Below, one piece after another: positions 1-9,592 of a DNA stretch of 62,206 nt (the stretch's first letter is position 1; every line of letters begins with the position of its first letter). A program made the translations under genes and the position numbers. The notes under the pieces are model-generated. The model made no database searches, was not told where the DNA came from, and saw only the letters and a list, made by a program, of their open reading frames with translations. The stretch spans positions 1-62,206 of the forward strand of contig DATIKU010000019.1 in NCBI GenBank assembly GCA_035477215.1, given 5' to 3'. This DNA comes from Spirochaetota bacterium. GTDB lineage: Bacteria; Spirochaetota; UBA4802; UBA5368.

Positions 1-63
1 ATCCGTGTTTCCAGTGGGATGTAACTGTACATTTCTATTTGGGTTTTGTTATCTGTTCCTCTC

Positions 64-261
64 ATGATTGCTTTATTATTTGCCTTGACTGTTTTGGCAA
101 TTATTTTCTATACTTTAATTGAGTTTTTCAGGAAACTGTTAAACAGCAGAACCGCTGCAAAGCTCCGCCGGGAGGCGTGCTCCGCACCCGTATGGCCGAC
201 GATGTCCGGTGGATGGCCGGTGGATGGCCATCGGTTGTTTCCATTTCCACCGCCGAAGTGA
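64..261 (+). CDS. possible small membrane protein, unrecognised
   Basis: A short frame whose first 25 or so residues are strongly hydrophobic (a single membrane segment), followed by a basic stretch (RKLLNSRTAAKLRR) and a proline-rich tail. An in-frame TTG lies at 46 and an ATG at 64; neither has a clear ribosome binding site. The tail spans an 11-base tandem duplication (about 205-226), which suggests it may be non-coding or decaying. I do not recognise a family. It could be a real short membrane protein with an extended tail, or chance. Confidence 0.25.
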   Translation: MIALLFALTVLAIIFYTLIEFFRKLLNSRTAAKLRREACSAPVWPTMSGGWPVDGHRLFPFPPPK

Positions 262-392
262 GCTCCTCCACCGATGCCGCCTGGTTCTGTGAATTGTCGG
301 AGAAATAGACCTGTTGAAAATTTCAGTGATCCGGGGTTTCCCCCCGCCAAAGCGAAACAGTCAGTCCGGCGGATGATTTTACGGTCCACCCG

Positions 393-575
393 CTATTCGT
401 CGATTTCCTCAACCACCGCATCAGGCGCGTTCCTCTTGACCGACTCCACACCGTTCAGGCAGGCCTGTTTGGAATAATACGCCTCCCCCGTCGCGATAAT
501 CTCACCGTTCGAGGCCTTCAGCCTGAAACGATACTTCTCGCTGGCGTCCCTGTACACTTCGAATTTTCCCGCCAT
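393..575 (-). CDS. DUF1508 / YegP-family small protein
   Basis: The 60-residue product is a single DUF1508 unit: it opens with a strand of the type GKFEVYRDASEKYRFRLKA, continues with a 'NGEIIATGEAY' turn and ends in an acidic tail. Members of this family are small alpha/beta proteins, often in tandem copies (YegP in E. coli); their biochemical role is not established. This copy is a single repeat, a normal length for one-unit members. It stands alone, with no neighbour on the same strand nearby. Identification of the family is firm; function is unknown. Confidence 0.85.
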   Translation of the reverse strand: MAGKFEVYRDASEKYRFRLKASNGEIIATGEAYYSKQACLNGVESVKRNAPDAVVEEIDE

Positions 576-864
576 GGCTCCCTCCGGTTAAAGGATTATG
601 ACAGTCAATGCGCCACGGGATTCTCTACGTGGTTTCATATCCGATCCCGTCCGTATGCGTATACCGCCCGGATAAACGCGCGTCGGTATGTCCTCATATT
701 TCTTCCCATGGCCGCAATAGCCGTCATGCGCCAAGTTAATTAAAAAACACCGGTAAAGTCAATAAAATGGGCAGCCGCGGGATTACAAACCCGCTGGTGC
801 GCATGGCGCGATTGCTCCCCCAATCATGATTTTAAATATTGTTCAGGAAAATCCTTGAAATGAC
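576..864. other. intergenic region without a recognisable gene
   Basis: No plausible coding frame was seen between the DUF1508 gene and the cyclic-nucleotide regulator. It contains AT-rich patches around 738-770 and a small 5-bp hairpin (GCGGG/CCCGC, 777-794). It should hold the promoters of the two divergent flanking genes; only the right-hand one is convincing (865-892). Confidence 0.5.
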
Positions 865-892
865 TTGATTTTATGCCGATTTTTACTAAAAT
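865..892 (+). promoter_or_regulatory. sigma-70-type promoter for the cNMP-binding regulator
   Basis: TTGATT (865-870) and TAAAAT (887-892) are separated by 16 bases and lie about 65 bases before the ATG at 957. The predicted start of transcription (about 899) is downstream of the longer in-frame ATG at 873, which is one reason for choosing the 957 start. Confidence 0.5.
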
Positions 893-956
893 CGCTCATT
901 ATACAGGAATCATATGGATTTTGATTCCCTTCGGCGGCAAAGGGCAAAGAGGAAGA

Positions 957-2177
957 ATGGCACCCACGCAATTTAAAGTAGAAAACTACATGGCAAAGTC
1001 CTTTATCACCGTAGAGGGAAAAAAAGATTCGGGAAATTTTTACATCATCAGGGAGGGCAAAGTCCGGGTGATGCGGGAAAATCCGGTCGCCGGCATTGAG
1101 CCTTTCTCGGTCCTCGGCCCCGGTGATTTCTTCGGCGTTGTGTCCTGCATGAGCGGCCATGCGCGCACGGAGACCTCGGTCAGCCTTTCAGGCGTATCGC
1201 TCATTTCCGTCGAGCGCGACCAGTTCGGAATCCTCATTCAGAAAAACCCTGCAATCGCGATGAAAATCATCCGGTTTTTCAGCAAGCAGCTCAGGGAGTT
1301 CGACCAGGCGATTACCCATCTCACTTTCAAGGGAACGGCCGAGGAAGACCCCGAACACCTGTACAATATCGGCGAATATTATCTCAAAAAACGCGCCCTG
1401 AACCACGCCGCATACGCATTTCAGCGTTATGTTCAATACTGTCCCGCCGGGCCCAACCGGGATAAAACCATCGAGCGCCTGAAAACGCTCAAGGCGCCCC
1501 TCAAGGTGCCCGACAATCCGCAGGGCGGCACCATGACCCGCAATTACCGCGACAGTACCATGATTTTCTGCGAAAACGAGCCCGGCAACGAGCTCTATAT
1601 CATACAGACGGGCAAGGTCAAGATCACCAAGATCGTCGACGAGGAGGTGCTTCTTGCCGTGCTCAAGTCCGGTGACATTTTCGGCGAAATGGCTCTCCTC
1701 GAGAACCGTCCGCGCAGCGCGTCGGCGATTACCTTCGGGGACGTTACCCTTCTTGCCATCAACAAGTCCAACTTCGAAAACATGGTGCAGGCCCAGCCCC
1801 AGCTTGCGACGCGGCTCATCCAACTGTTGAGCGAACGAATATGGACCGCGTATCGCCAGCTTGAAAACCTCATGATACGCGACCATCTCGGAAGAATCTA
1901 CGATACGCTGCTTATCCAGATTGAAAAACAAAAAATAAAGATCGCCCCTAAGCAGTCGCATAATTTCGAATTCGGCTTCCGCGAGCTTTTCAACATGGTC
2001 GGACTCCCCGCCGAGAAAACCGATATGCTCTCCGTTCAGGTCCTCGAAGACAAACATTTCAAGCTTGAGGAAGGAAAGCTGATCTGCACAGACCTCGATG
2101 AACTCGAGAAGAACGTGCATTTCTATCGGAAGAAGTCCATCATGGAAAGAAAACGTGAAGCGCAAAAAAGTTCTTAA
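957..2177 (+). CDS. double cyclic-nucleotide-binding domain regulator with TPR-like linker
   Basis: About 406 residues: a first cNMP-binding beta-roll (residues ~5-120), a short TPR-like helical pair (EHLYNIGEYYLKKRALNHAA, ~135-175), a second cNMP-binding roll (~190-300) and a C-terminal region that may be a degenerate winged helix. The second roll has a good phosphate-binding cassette (FGEMALLENRPRSASA with the Glu and Arg expected to contact cyclic nucleotide); the first reads FGVVSCMSG and lacks the Glu, so it probably no longer binds nucleotide. The start was set at 957: a purine-rich GAGG lies just upstream, and the alternative ATG at 873 precedes the predicted -10 box. The gene overlaps the following AsmA-like gene by 23 bases, implying co-transcription. 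It may be a Crp-like transcription factor or a non-DNA-binding sensor. Confidence 0.85.
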   Translation: MAPTQFKVENYMAKSFITVEGKKDSGNFYIIREGKVRVMRENPVAGIEPFSVLGPGDFFGVVSCMSGHARTETSVSLSGVSLISVERDQFGILIQKNPAIAMKIIRFFSKQLREFDQAITHLTFKGTAEEDPEHLYNIGEYYLKKRALNHAAYAFQRYVQYCPAGPNRDKTIERLKTLKAPLKVPDNPQGGTMTRNYRDSTMIFCENEPGNELYIIQTGKVKITKIVDEEVLLAVLKSGDIFGEMALLENRPRSASAITFGDVTLLAINKSNFENMVQAQPQLATRLIQLLSERIWTAYRQLENLMIRDHLGRIYDTLLIQIEKQKIKIAPKQSHNFEFGFRELFNMVGLPAEKTDMLSVQVLEDKHFKLEEGKLICTDLDELEKNVHFYRKKSIMERKREAQKSS

Positions 2178-4239
2178 AATCACGATCGTCATACTCCTGC
2201 TGCTTATGCTCGCACTCGCCGGTGGCGTGGTGCTTCTGTACAATTTTTACCCTAAAGACAGCGTACTGACCATTCTCTCCGCACAGGCGGGCAAGGAGCT
2301 TAAACGCACTATCGTCATCGAAACCCTCGATTACAGCCTGCGGGGCATTGTGCTGCATAAGCTCAAGCTGCACAACGGGGCCAAAGACTGCCCCGGAGTG
2401 TTTGCGTCCGCGGATGACGCCATAGTCAGGTTTTCCCTCCTCAAGCTCATTTTCAAGAGGGAGTTCGATATCAATTTCGTCAACATCGTCGGCCTGAATT
2501 TAAATATCTGCTACAGGGACGGCGCGTCAAACCTTGAAAATCTTATAGCCGACCTCAGTACCGACGATTCAACTTCCTTTGCCGCCCGGCTCGACACCAT
2601 CAGGCTTTCCCGGGCCAGGATAAGCCTGCGCAACCCCCCATCGTATCTTAAACCGCTCGAGGGCGAATATCTGGTGGACGGCATCATCGACTTCACCGGG
2701 GAAAAATCCCTGACGTTTTCAGACGCCGCCATCACTCTTCCCGAGAAACGGGGCACCCTTTTCCCCGATCTGCGCATTATTCTACTGAAAAACGATTTCG
2801 AGATATCCGGGACTGTTTCGCTCGAACGGTGCGCGCTTGGATGGGTTTACCGTTGGGGGACCGATCTCACACTGCCCTATCAGGATTTTTCCGGGAAGGT
2901 TACGAACCTTAAAATAAGCCGAAGATCCGTGGAGGGCTCGCCCAGGGGAACATCCATTCTGCCGGGCAACAGACCGCTTATGGTCAACGGTTTCTGTCGT
3001 GTAAATATCGATGGTGAACGTGTTTTCATTTCCAATACCCAGGGATCGGTGCTGTCATCCTCCTTTCTCATCGAGGATTTCCTCTTTGACTTCCACGGAA
3101 ATATCAGAAAGTTCTCTATCAAAAACATCGACGCTCGAATCGACGACATTCGTCCCGTACTCCCATTCCTTCCGGAAGAGCTTAACGGAACGGCCAAAGG
3201 CTCCCTGGCGCTCACGGAATCGGGTTACAACGGAACGCTGCAGATAAACGCCGGTTACGGACAGGGTGACGCTATCGTCAAAAACGCCCACGCCACCGTT
3301 ACGATCAGCGCCAATCGGATCCAATGGACCCCGGCCAAAGCCTTGCTTTTCAACCAGCCTTTCGACATTACCTTCAGTTCCACGGATGGTGCATTCCGCA
3401 AGTTCCAGATAAACGCATCGGGTGCCGAATTCATACTGCCGCAAAACCTGAAAAAAACCATCACCCAAAAGCCGCCCGATACGCAAAAAACAATGACGGA
3501 ATTACCCTTCGACGTATCCGGCACCGTTTCGGTCGGGACGCTTACGATCGACCAGTTTTCGTTCGGACGCACCTCCGCCGTCTATTCGCTCTCGCGCAAG
3601 CGTCTTAGCTTTGGACCGGTGCAATCCGAATTCATGGGGGGCGAAGTACGCGTTAAAGGCTCGGTCGATCTCGCCCATCCCAATACAATGGTGGATTGTT
3701 CGGTCAACTTCGACCGTCTGCGGGTGCAGAATTTAAGCCGGTTGAGTGAACGTTTTAAGGACCGTATATTCGGGCTCGCGAGCGGTAATGCGGAATTGAA
3801 TTTTTCGCTTTCCGAAAACATCGAATTTCATAAATCGCTTCGTGGAAAGATGGAATTCACCATCGACCGGGGCAAACTGGTGGATACCGGCATTCAGAAC
3901 GGTCTCGGGATACTGCTTTCCGATTTAAAATACAAGCTCAAAGACCTGGAGTTCAGTAAGATATATGGCAATTTCACGATTTCTGGAAACGAGTATCAGA
4001 TCAATTCGTTCCTGTTTTCCGCGCCGGACGTACGGCTTAAGCTCGACGGATACATCAACACCGAGCTCGAAGGCGATCTAAAAATCGATCTGGAGTTCAC
4101 CCGCCAGTTCATCCAGGACCTGCCGAACCCTGTGCTTCTCCAGTTAAACAAGTATAAAAGAGACCGCTGGTTCGTTATTCCATTTCAGTCCAAAGGAAAG
4201 GACGTTTCCGACAGCAAAAATATCATACGCCTTCAGTGA
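2155..4239 (+). CDS. AsmA-like inner-membrane-anchored protein
   Basis: About 694 residues. A basic N terminus (VKRKKVLK) precedes one membrane helix (residues ~7-28); the rest is beta-rich and predicted periplasmic. The C-terminal third resembles AsmA-type domains, with the pattern of a repeated strand region, a '[11 protein letters not shown]' segment and a '[15 protein letters not shown]' segment. AsmA-like proteins are long bridge-like or envelope-homeostasis proteins thought to affect outer-membrane lipid content. The GTG at 2155 was chosen because GGAAAGA lies 5 bases before it and the hydrophobic helix begins right after; an upstream ATG (2098) lies deep in the preceding gene. The gene overlaps the regulator upstream by 23 bases and leuD's 3' end by 7. 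Family assignment is moderately sure. Confidence 0.75.
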   Translation: MKRKKVLKITIVILLLLMLALAGGVVLLYNFYPKDSVLTILSAQAGKELKRTIVIETLDYSLRGIVLHKLKLHNGAKDCPGVFASADDAIVRFSLLKLIFKREFDINFVNIVGLNLNICYRDGASNLENLIADLSTDDSTSFAARLDTIRLSRARISLRNPPSYLKPLEGEYLVDGIIDFTGEKSLTFSDAAITLPEKRGTLFPDLRIILLKNDFEISGTVSLERCALGWVYRWGTDLTLPYQDFSGKVTNLKISRRSVEGSPRGTSILPGNRPLMVNGFCRVNIDGERVFISNTQGSVLSSSFLIEDFLFDFHGNIRKFSIKNIDARIDDIRPVLPFLPEELNGTAKGSLALTESGYNGTLQINAGYGQGDAIVKNAHATVTISANRIQWTPAKALLFNQPFDITFSSTDGAFRKFQINASGAEFILPQNLKKTITQKPPDTQKTMTELPFDVSGTVSVGTLTIDQFSFGRTSAVYSLSRKRLSFGPVQSEFMGGEVRVKGSVDLAHPNTMVDCSVNFDRLRVQNLSRLSERFKDRIFGLASGNAELNFSLSENIEFHKSLRGKMEFTIDRGKLVDTGIQNGLGILLSDLKYKLKDLEFSKIYGNFTISGNEYQINSFLFSAPDVRLKLDGYINTELEGDLKIDLEFTRQFIQDLPNPVLLQLNKYKRDRWFVIPFQSKGKDVSDSKNIIRLQ

Positions 4240-4736
4240 TTACCGCCGGCCAGTTCGCTTTTCACCTTGTTCATCAGACCTCCCTTCGCGATAAGATCCT
4301 GCATAAATGGAGGAAACGGCTTCGCCGTGTACTCGCGGTTCTGCGTGTGGTTTATAATTTTACCCGTATCGAAATCCACCTCTACGATATCCCCCTGCGC
4401 AATTCCCTTCGCCGCCTCCGCCGACTCGACAATGGGCAGACCGATGTTGATGCTGTTGCGGTAAAAAATACGGGCGAATGAATCCGCAATTACGCATGAG
4501 ATGCGCGCCGCCTTGATAGCGATTGGAGCGTGCTCGCGCGAAGACCCGCAGCCGAAATTCTTTCCGGCCACGATGATGTCCCCCGGCGCGATCTTCATCA
4601 TGAATTCGGGATCGGCGTCCTCCATGCAGTGTTTTGCCAGCTCGTCCGCATCGAATGTGTTGAGGTATCGGGCGGGGATTATCTCGTCAGTATTGACATC
4701 ATCGCCGAAGCGCCACGCCTTGCCCTTTGCCTTCAC
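4233..4736 (-). CDS. leuD: 3-isopropylmalate dehydratase small subunit
   Basis: The 167-residue protein is the swivel subunit of isopropylmalate isomerase, which converts 2-isopropylmalate to 3-isopropylmalate in leucine synthesis. Diagnostic segments are [15 protein letters not shown] near the N terminus and [14 protein letters not shown] around residue 60. The length and motif style fit the short archaeal/thermophile-type LeuD rather than the ~200-residue enterobacterial form. Start is a GTG with an AGGAGG five bases upstream. It follows leuC by 21 bases on the same strand. leuA and leuB are not in this window. Confidence 0.95.
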   Translation of the reverse strand: MKAKGKAWRFGDDVNTDEIIPARYLNTFDADELAKHCMEDADPEFMMKIAPGDIIVAGKNFGCGSSREHAPIAIKAARISCVIADSFARIFYRNSINIGLPIVESAEAAKGIAQGDIVEVDFDTGKIINHTQNREYTAKPFPPFMQDLIAKGGLMNKVKSELAGGNH

Positions 4737-4757
4737 TTTGTCCTCCTGGAACCATTA

Positions 4758-6017
4758 TTATTTCAATTCGTCGGGATGGGCGATCCTGCCCAGTACCGCC
4801 GAGGCTGCGGCGACCGCCGGTCCGGCGAGATAAACCTCGCTTTTCGGGTGCCCCATCCTGCCGACGAAGTTCCTGTTGGTCGTGGCGAGGCAGCGTTCTC
4901 CCTCCGCGAGGATGCCCATGTGCCCGCCGAGGCAGGGGCCGCAGGTCGGGGCGGATACGGCAGCTTCGGCCTGAACAAAAATATCGAGCAGCCCCTCGGA
5001 CATGGCCCGGCGGTATATTTCCTGCGTCGCTGGAATTATAATCAGCCGTATGTTTTTGTGGACCTTTCGATTTTTGAGCAGTGCGGCCGCCTCGCGAAGG
5101 TCCTCGATCCTGCCGTTGGTGCACGAACCTATCACCACCTGGTCTAACCCGACACCCGACTCCCGGGCAGGCCTGACGTTTTCGGGAAGATGCGGGTACG
5201 CAACGAGCGGTTCAATACGGGAAACGTCATACTCCCGCACAGCGGCATAACGCGCGTCAAAATCGCTTTTATAAACGGTGTACGGACGCGAGCTTCTCTT
5301 TTTCACGTATTCAATGGTCTTAGTGTCCGGCGCGAATATCCCGTTTTTAGCGCCGGCCTCGACGGCCATGTTGGCCATGGTGAGCCTTCCCTCCAGGGAG
5401 AGCCCGTCGATCGCTTCGCCTGTGAATTCCATCGCCATATAAAGCGCGCCGTCAACGCCGATATCGCCTATTGTATGAAGAATGAGGTCTTTGCCGTTCA
5501 CATATGGATTGAGTCTACCCCTGTAGACGAATTTCATCGATTCCGGGATTTTAAACCATGCCTTGCCGGTTGCCATCGCGGCGGCCATGTCCGTTGACCC
5601 CACGCCTGTGGAGAAGGCCCCCATCGCCCCGTAGGTACAGGTATGCGAGTCGGCCCCGATGATGAGCATACCCGGGCGCGTAAGCCCGAGCTCCGGGAGG
5701 AGCGCGTGCTCCACGCCGACTCTTCCCACATCATAAAAGTGGACGATTCCGTATTCCCGCGCGAAATCCCTGAGTATCTTGACCTGCTCGGCCGATTTAA
5801 TATCCTTATTCGGGGTGAAATGATCGGGGATGAGCGCGATGCACTCCCGGTCAAAAACATCCTTAATTCCCAGATCTCGAAATTCCTTGATCGCAATCGG
5901 CGCGGTAATATCATTACCCAGCACCAGGTCAACGCGCGCCTCGATCAGATCACCCGGCTCGACCGACTCCCTGCCGGAATGTGCCGCGAGTATTTTTTCC
6001 GAAATAGTCATTCCCAT
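4758..6017 (-). CDS. leuC: 3-isopropylmalate dehydratase large subunit
   Basis: The 419-residue aconitase-superfamily subunit carries the cysteines for the labile [4Fe-4S] cluster in the segments IGSCTNGR and [11 protein letters not shown] and the early motif [11 protein letters not shown]. It works with LeuD in leucine synthesis. The length matches the archaeal-type large subunit (about 420 residues), consistent with the short LeuD partner. Homoaconitase is the main alternative, since this subfamily includes both; the nearby ilv genes in the window favour LeuC. The first ATG is preceded by GGGAG at good spacing. Confidence 0.93.
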   Translation of the reverse strand: MGMTISEKILAAHSGRESVEPGDLIEARVDLVLGNDITAPIAIKEFRDLGIKDVFDRECIALIPDHFTPNKDIKSAEQVKILRDFAREYGIVHFYDVGRVGVEHALLPELGLTRPGMLIIGADSHTCTYGAMGAFSTGVGSTDMAAAMATGKAWFKIPESMKFVYRGRLNPYVNGKDLILHTIGDIGVDGALYMAMEFTGEAIDGLSLEGRLTMANMAVEAGAKNGIFAPDTKTIEYVKKRSSRPYTVYKSDFDARYAAVREYDVSRIEPLVAYPHLPENVRPARESGVGLDQVVIGSCTNGRIEDLREAAALLKNRKVHKNIRLIIIPATQEIYRRAMSEGLLDIFVQAEAAVSAPTCGPCLGGHMGILAEGERCLATTNRNFVGRMGHPKSEVYLAGPAVAAASAVLGRIAHPDELK

Positions 6018-6132
6018 TGAAAACTCCCGTACGCAGTCTCACTTTAATCTTGTTTCACCGTTTAACGAAGCGAAAAAAATCGGAGAACAAAAGTAGCCAT
6101 GAGGGTTTCAAATTGCAAGCGCCTTTTGAGGT

Positions 6133-7617
6133 TTATTCTCCGGTCGCAAGCACTTCATTGACAGCCTGAAAGAGCTCCTGAAGATCGAAGGGTTTAATGA
6201 GTACCTTTTCCACAAAACGTGTCTCCGATGCGTCCATCACGAGGAAGTTGCCCGATATTATAATTATCCTGGGGCGGTTTTTCCTCGTCTTGAAATGCTT
6301 GACGACGTCCCATCCGTTGAGATCGGGCATCTGTATATCGAGGAGCATGAGGTCAACAGGTTCTTTTTCAACGTAGTCGATCGCGCGGACACCGGAATAT
6401 TCCGATCTCGCGTCCGCGTTTTTTGACGCGAGCGCCCGGACCAGCAGATTGTTCAGCTCGACCTCGTCGTCGACAACCAGTATTTTTTTCCCGTTGAAAT
6501 CGAACTCGGTGTAATTCTGAGAGACCTCCCTGTCAAGGGCCTCCACGGTGCTTATGGGGATTTTGATGAGGAAAGTCGAGCCTTTCCCGGATTCGCTTTC
6601 GACTTCGATCGTGCCGCTGTGTTCCTTTACTACTCCGGCCGCAACGGAAAGCCCGAGCCCGGTTCCTGGAATAGAGCTGGACCCCAGCGGGCCCTTGGTC
6701 GTGAAAAAGGGGTCGAATATTCTGTCCTGCATCTCGTGAGGTATGCCGGCCCCCCTGTCCTGGATTCGGATAAAACCATGGCCGTCGTCTTTGCCCGTCT
6801 CGATGGTTATCTTTTTATCCTCGCTGTCGATCATCGCGTCACGGGCATTTATCATAATATTCATTATGGCCAGGCTTATCTTGGTCGCGTCCAGAAACAT
6901 ATCATCGAGTATGCTCTTGTGCATGATTTCGATGCTGATCCCCTGGCTCGAAAAGTCCGGACGCAGTATCTTCACACAGCCGTCCACTATATTCTCGAGA
7001 TTGACCAGCACTCGTTTGGACGGTTTCTTGTTCGCGAAAATTAAAAGCTGGTCTATCAGGTGGCTGGCGCGCCGTATTATTTTAAGGATGGTGCTCATAT
7101 CCTGCGCGGTCTCGCCCGACAGATTGCTCTGCGACAGCACCAGTTCCACCAGGCCGTAAATGCCGGCGTTCATGTTGTTGAATTCGTGGGCAATCCCAGC
7201 GGTCAGCGTAGTTATTGTAAGGTTTTTTTCGAGCTCCACGAGCTTCTCGCGGGCCATAAGGTCCCTGTCAAGGATAATATGAAGGAATACATGTCCCTTT
7301 TCGCCGTTTTCAATCTCCGCCGGGATGATCCGGCATCGAACATCCTCCTCGTACTCTCTTATCCGTATCTTCTGGCGTACTTTCAGCATCCCCGTGGGAA
7401 TGACGAAGTCCATGTGGTCGATTGGGCATGCCGTACCGCGCCGGGCGCATGCGCTGAAGACTTGCGAACAGTTTTTACCCAGCAAGTCCGTGTTTCTGTA
7501 CAGACGCCTCGCGAAATTATTCACCCCGACGACCGCCCTGTTCCTGTCGATTACAATGACGGCGTTCGGAATGGCGTTTATGACGCTCTGATAATCGAAT
7601 TTTATCTTTGTGGACAT
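6133..7617 (-). CDS. hybrid sensor histidine kinase with C-terminal receiver
   Basis: 494 residues in the order PAS sensor (~10-120), HisKA dimerisation helix with the phosphoacceptor His144 in GIAHEFNN, HATPase (N box IMINARDAM, G boxes DRGAGIP and GTGLGLS) and a receiver domain (~375-490) with the phosphoacceptor Asp in LLDIQMPD and the Lys in VLIKPF. No membrane segment is seen, so it should be a soluble sensor. The PAS domain carries three closely spaced cysteines (50, 57, 64), which could hold a metal or sense redox state. It is a single gene with no cognate partner beside it; the output of the receiver is unknown. Confidence 0.92.
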   Translation of the reverse strand: MSTKIKFDYQSVINAIPNAVIVIDRNRAVVGVNNFARRLYRNTDLLGKNCSQVFSACARRGTACPIDHMDFVIPTGMLKVRQKIRIREYEEDVRCRIIPAEIENGEKGHVFLHIILDRDLMAREKLVELEKNLTITTLTAGIAHEFNNMNAGIYGLVELVLSQSNLSGETAQDMSTILKIIRRASHLIDQLLIFANKKPSKRVLVNLENIVDGCVKILRPDFSSQGISIEIMHKSILDDMFLDATKISLAIMNIMINARDAMIDSEDKKITIETGKDDGHGFIRIQDRGAGIPHEMQDRIFDPFFTTKGPLGSSSIPGTGLGLSVAAGVVKEHSGTIEVESESGKGSTFLIKIPISTVEALDREVSQNYTEFDFNGKKILVVDDEVELNNLLVRALASKNADARSEYSGVRAIDYVEKEPVDLMLLDIQMPDLNGWDVVKHFKTRKNRPRIIIISGNFLVMDASETRFVEKVLIKPFDLQELFQAVNEVLATGE

Positions 7618-7896
7618 TAGTGGTTAGTTCGGTCGCACTTATCACCTATATGTAACATATACTCCACAATCAAGGCGGCATCCAATATTTTATTTCATAA
7701 TTCTTGTTATTATTGCGTCCGCTGCGATCTCGATGAATTATTGCCCGGCAAACAATAAATCGGCATCTCCGCGCACATGATTCCCCCGGTATCACGGGAA
7801 AAACCACCGATTTTTTGGATATTCGTATGTCTTATAACATCAGGCTCGAATGCGCAAGTATAAATGGCAGGCTGTTTGAATTACGATCCGTTTCAT

Positions 7897-8703
7897 TTAC
7901 GGCCAGGGTTCCCAGTCACCCCAGTTCGCAAGGTATTTGGCGAACGCCGGTGTCCGGGCTACATTGTCCTTAAGGAATTCCTTCGTCTTCCGTACGATCT
8001 CCTGCTCCCTGTCACGCGAAATTTCCCCCGTCATGACCCGGCTTCTCAGGAAAACAAAATAGGTATCGAGCACATCATGCGTGCAGTAATCATTGATCTG
8101 CCCCGATTTCCCCTCAAGAAACAATGAATAAACCTCGTCTCCTGTCGTACCTATTTTACCCGGCTTTCCGAGCACCTTGGCCAGCAGGTTCAATCCGCCC
8201 TGCATCTTTATCGCATTGAAATTGGAAAGCCAGTCGTGAAGATCGATGTGGCGTGTGCCGAACCGATATCGTGCACCGAACTTGTCTTTAAGGTGTCGCT
8301 TGAGTGGAACCGCGTATCTGTATGCCATCAGTTCGAGTAGAGGTATATCGAAACCCCGTCCGTTGAAGCTTACAAGCGATGCCTCTGAATAATTATTTTC
8401 CACCCCGTCCCAGAAAAGCCGTGTCATCTCGGCCGGCCTGAATTTTGGAAAATCGAGCGAAACCATTTCGCCCATCGTGAAATCCTCGGCGATCTTCGCC
8501 ACGCATATCGAGACGGGGTACTGAAAGGTGACCGGGATAAATGACGAGACACCCTGGGAATTTACCAGCATTTCGTCCTGGAAATTCTTGATCACCCGAG
8601 CATCGTCTATGTCCTGTCCGGGATACTTGACCATGCGTATCAGCCGCGCGTCGGGAACGGACTCTATGTCGAACACGAGGTATTTAACGGCCTTTTTATC
8701 CAA
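7897..8703 (-). CDS. predicted 3'-5' exonuclease, PolB-like (PF10108-type)
   Basis: An RNase-H-fold exonuclease related to the proofreading domain of family-B DNA polymerases. The three exonuclease motifs are visible: FDIES near the N terminus (Exo I), FNGRGFDIPLLE in the middle (Exo II) and YCTHDVLDTY (Exo III). It lacks any polymerase domain. The TTG at 8703 was preferred because AGGAG lies seven bases upstream and family members begin close to this point; an ATG at 8736 would add 11 residues. It stands alone between a kinase gene and a HEAT-repeat gene, so the neighbourhood does not narrow the role beyond nucleic-acid processing. Confidence 0.82.
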   Translation of the reverse strand: MDKKAVKYLVFDIESVPDARLIRMVKYPGQDIDDARVIKNFQDEMLVNSQGVSSFIPVTFQYPVSICVAKIAEDFTMGEMVSLDFPKFRPAEMTRLFWDGVENNYSEASLVSFNGRGFDIPLLELMAYRYAVPLKRHLKDKFGARYRFGTRHIDLHDWLSNFNAIKMQGGLNLLAKVLGKPGKIGTTGDEVYSLFLEGKSGQINDYCTHDVLDTYFVFLRSRVMTGEISRDREQEIVRKTKEFLKDNVARTPAFAKYLANWGDWEPWP

Positions 8704-8810
8704 TTTCCGGCTCCTGTCATGACTTTGAAAAGGCATGCGGCTTATCCTGTCGCCGCATGCCCCTGCAGGATGCGCATGGTGCGGGTATATGGCGTTTTAG
8801 ACCTCTGACG

Positions 8811-9278
8811 CTACTTCTTTTTCATCTTCGCTTCCATTTTATCAATATAATCTCTGATGTACGGATCTGTTTCTTTTTCCCTGGCGGCCCTAAGGGCATC
8901 GATGGATTTCGTTGAGCCTATCCTCGATATCGCAAGAATTGCGGCGTATCGAACATCGGCGCTAGAGTCGTTAAGCAACGCCTCGTTGAGCGCATGAATA
9001 CCACTCTCATCCCCTATCAGTCCAAGCGCCACGCAGGCGTGCATCCTGGCTTTTGCGCTCGAGTTATTTTTAATAACCAGAGCGATGGACGGAACGGCCT
9101 GCTTTTCTCCGTCATCTCCAAGCTTATCCGCGGCGGCCACTACGGCGGCCTCATCTTTACTCGACAGATCTGCGATATACTCCTGCGTTGATTTTTGTTT
9201 GGCCTTTCCGGAGTCCTGCGCGAACGACACCGACGCCATAAGCGCCACGGCAAGCCCAGCGATAAGATATTTATTCAT
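8811..9278 (-). CDS. exported HEAT-repeat protein
   Basis: 155 residues: a signal peptide of about 20 residues (cleavage probably after SFA), then about three HEAT-type helical repeats (for example ADVRYAAILAISRIG and ARMHACVALGLIG), ending in a lysine-rich tail. HEAT repeats are protein-binding scaffolds, so a periplasmic partner-binding role is likely, but no partner is evident. A GGGGAG lies six bases before the ATG. The gene is monocistronic by spacing. The repeat class is clear; function is unknown. Confidence 0.85.
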   Translation of the reverse strand: MNKYLIAGLAVALMASVSFAQDSGKAKQKSTQEYIADLSSKDEAAVVAAADKLGDDGEKQAVPSIALVIKNNSSAKARMHACVALGLIGDESGIHALNEALLNDSSADVRYAAILAISRIGSTKSIDALRAAREKETDPYIRDYIDKMEAKMKKK

Positions 9279-9490
9279 TTTAAGCTCCCCTTTTGTATAG
9301 TAAAACAGCGTTATAACCGTCTGGATTCTTCATAAATTCTACACCCGTAATTTCACACTTCCATTTAAGAATGTCAATTATTTTATACCGCCAACTTCAT
9401 GTTTTCACCGGCACCGAATAAACCATGATCAAATCGAGAAACACCATATGGAGTTGCAGACTGCCATGATTATTCAAACAACAAACATCA

Positions 9491-9520
9491 TTGATACTCC
9501 TGGAAAAATTAGGGCATAAT
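9491..9520 (+). promoter_or_regulatory. sigma-70-type promoter upstream of the S1-domain gene
   Basis: TTGATA (9491-9496) and CATAAT (9515-9520) are 18 bases apart, each matching consensus at five of six positions. A second TTGACA at 9535-9540 lacks a convincing -10. The rest of the 314-base gap between 9279 and 9592 holds no gene. Confidence 0.5.
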
Positions 9521-9592
9521 AGCAAAATTATGATTTGACAGGAACAAGGGGACATAAAGCATACAGGCATTAAAACAGCACCGGGAAAGGCC

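Noticed and set aside
108-389. A 93-codon frame on the minus strand over the window start
   Set aside because: Low-complexity Gly-rich composition, no ribosome binding site and overlap with another weak frame; likely chance.
1188-2243. A 351-codon frame opposite the cyclic-nucleotide regulator
   Set aside because: It mirrors a well-supported gene in the complementary phase; long antisense frames are common at this GC content and it has no recognisable domain.
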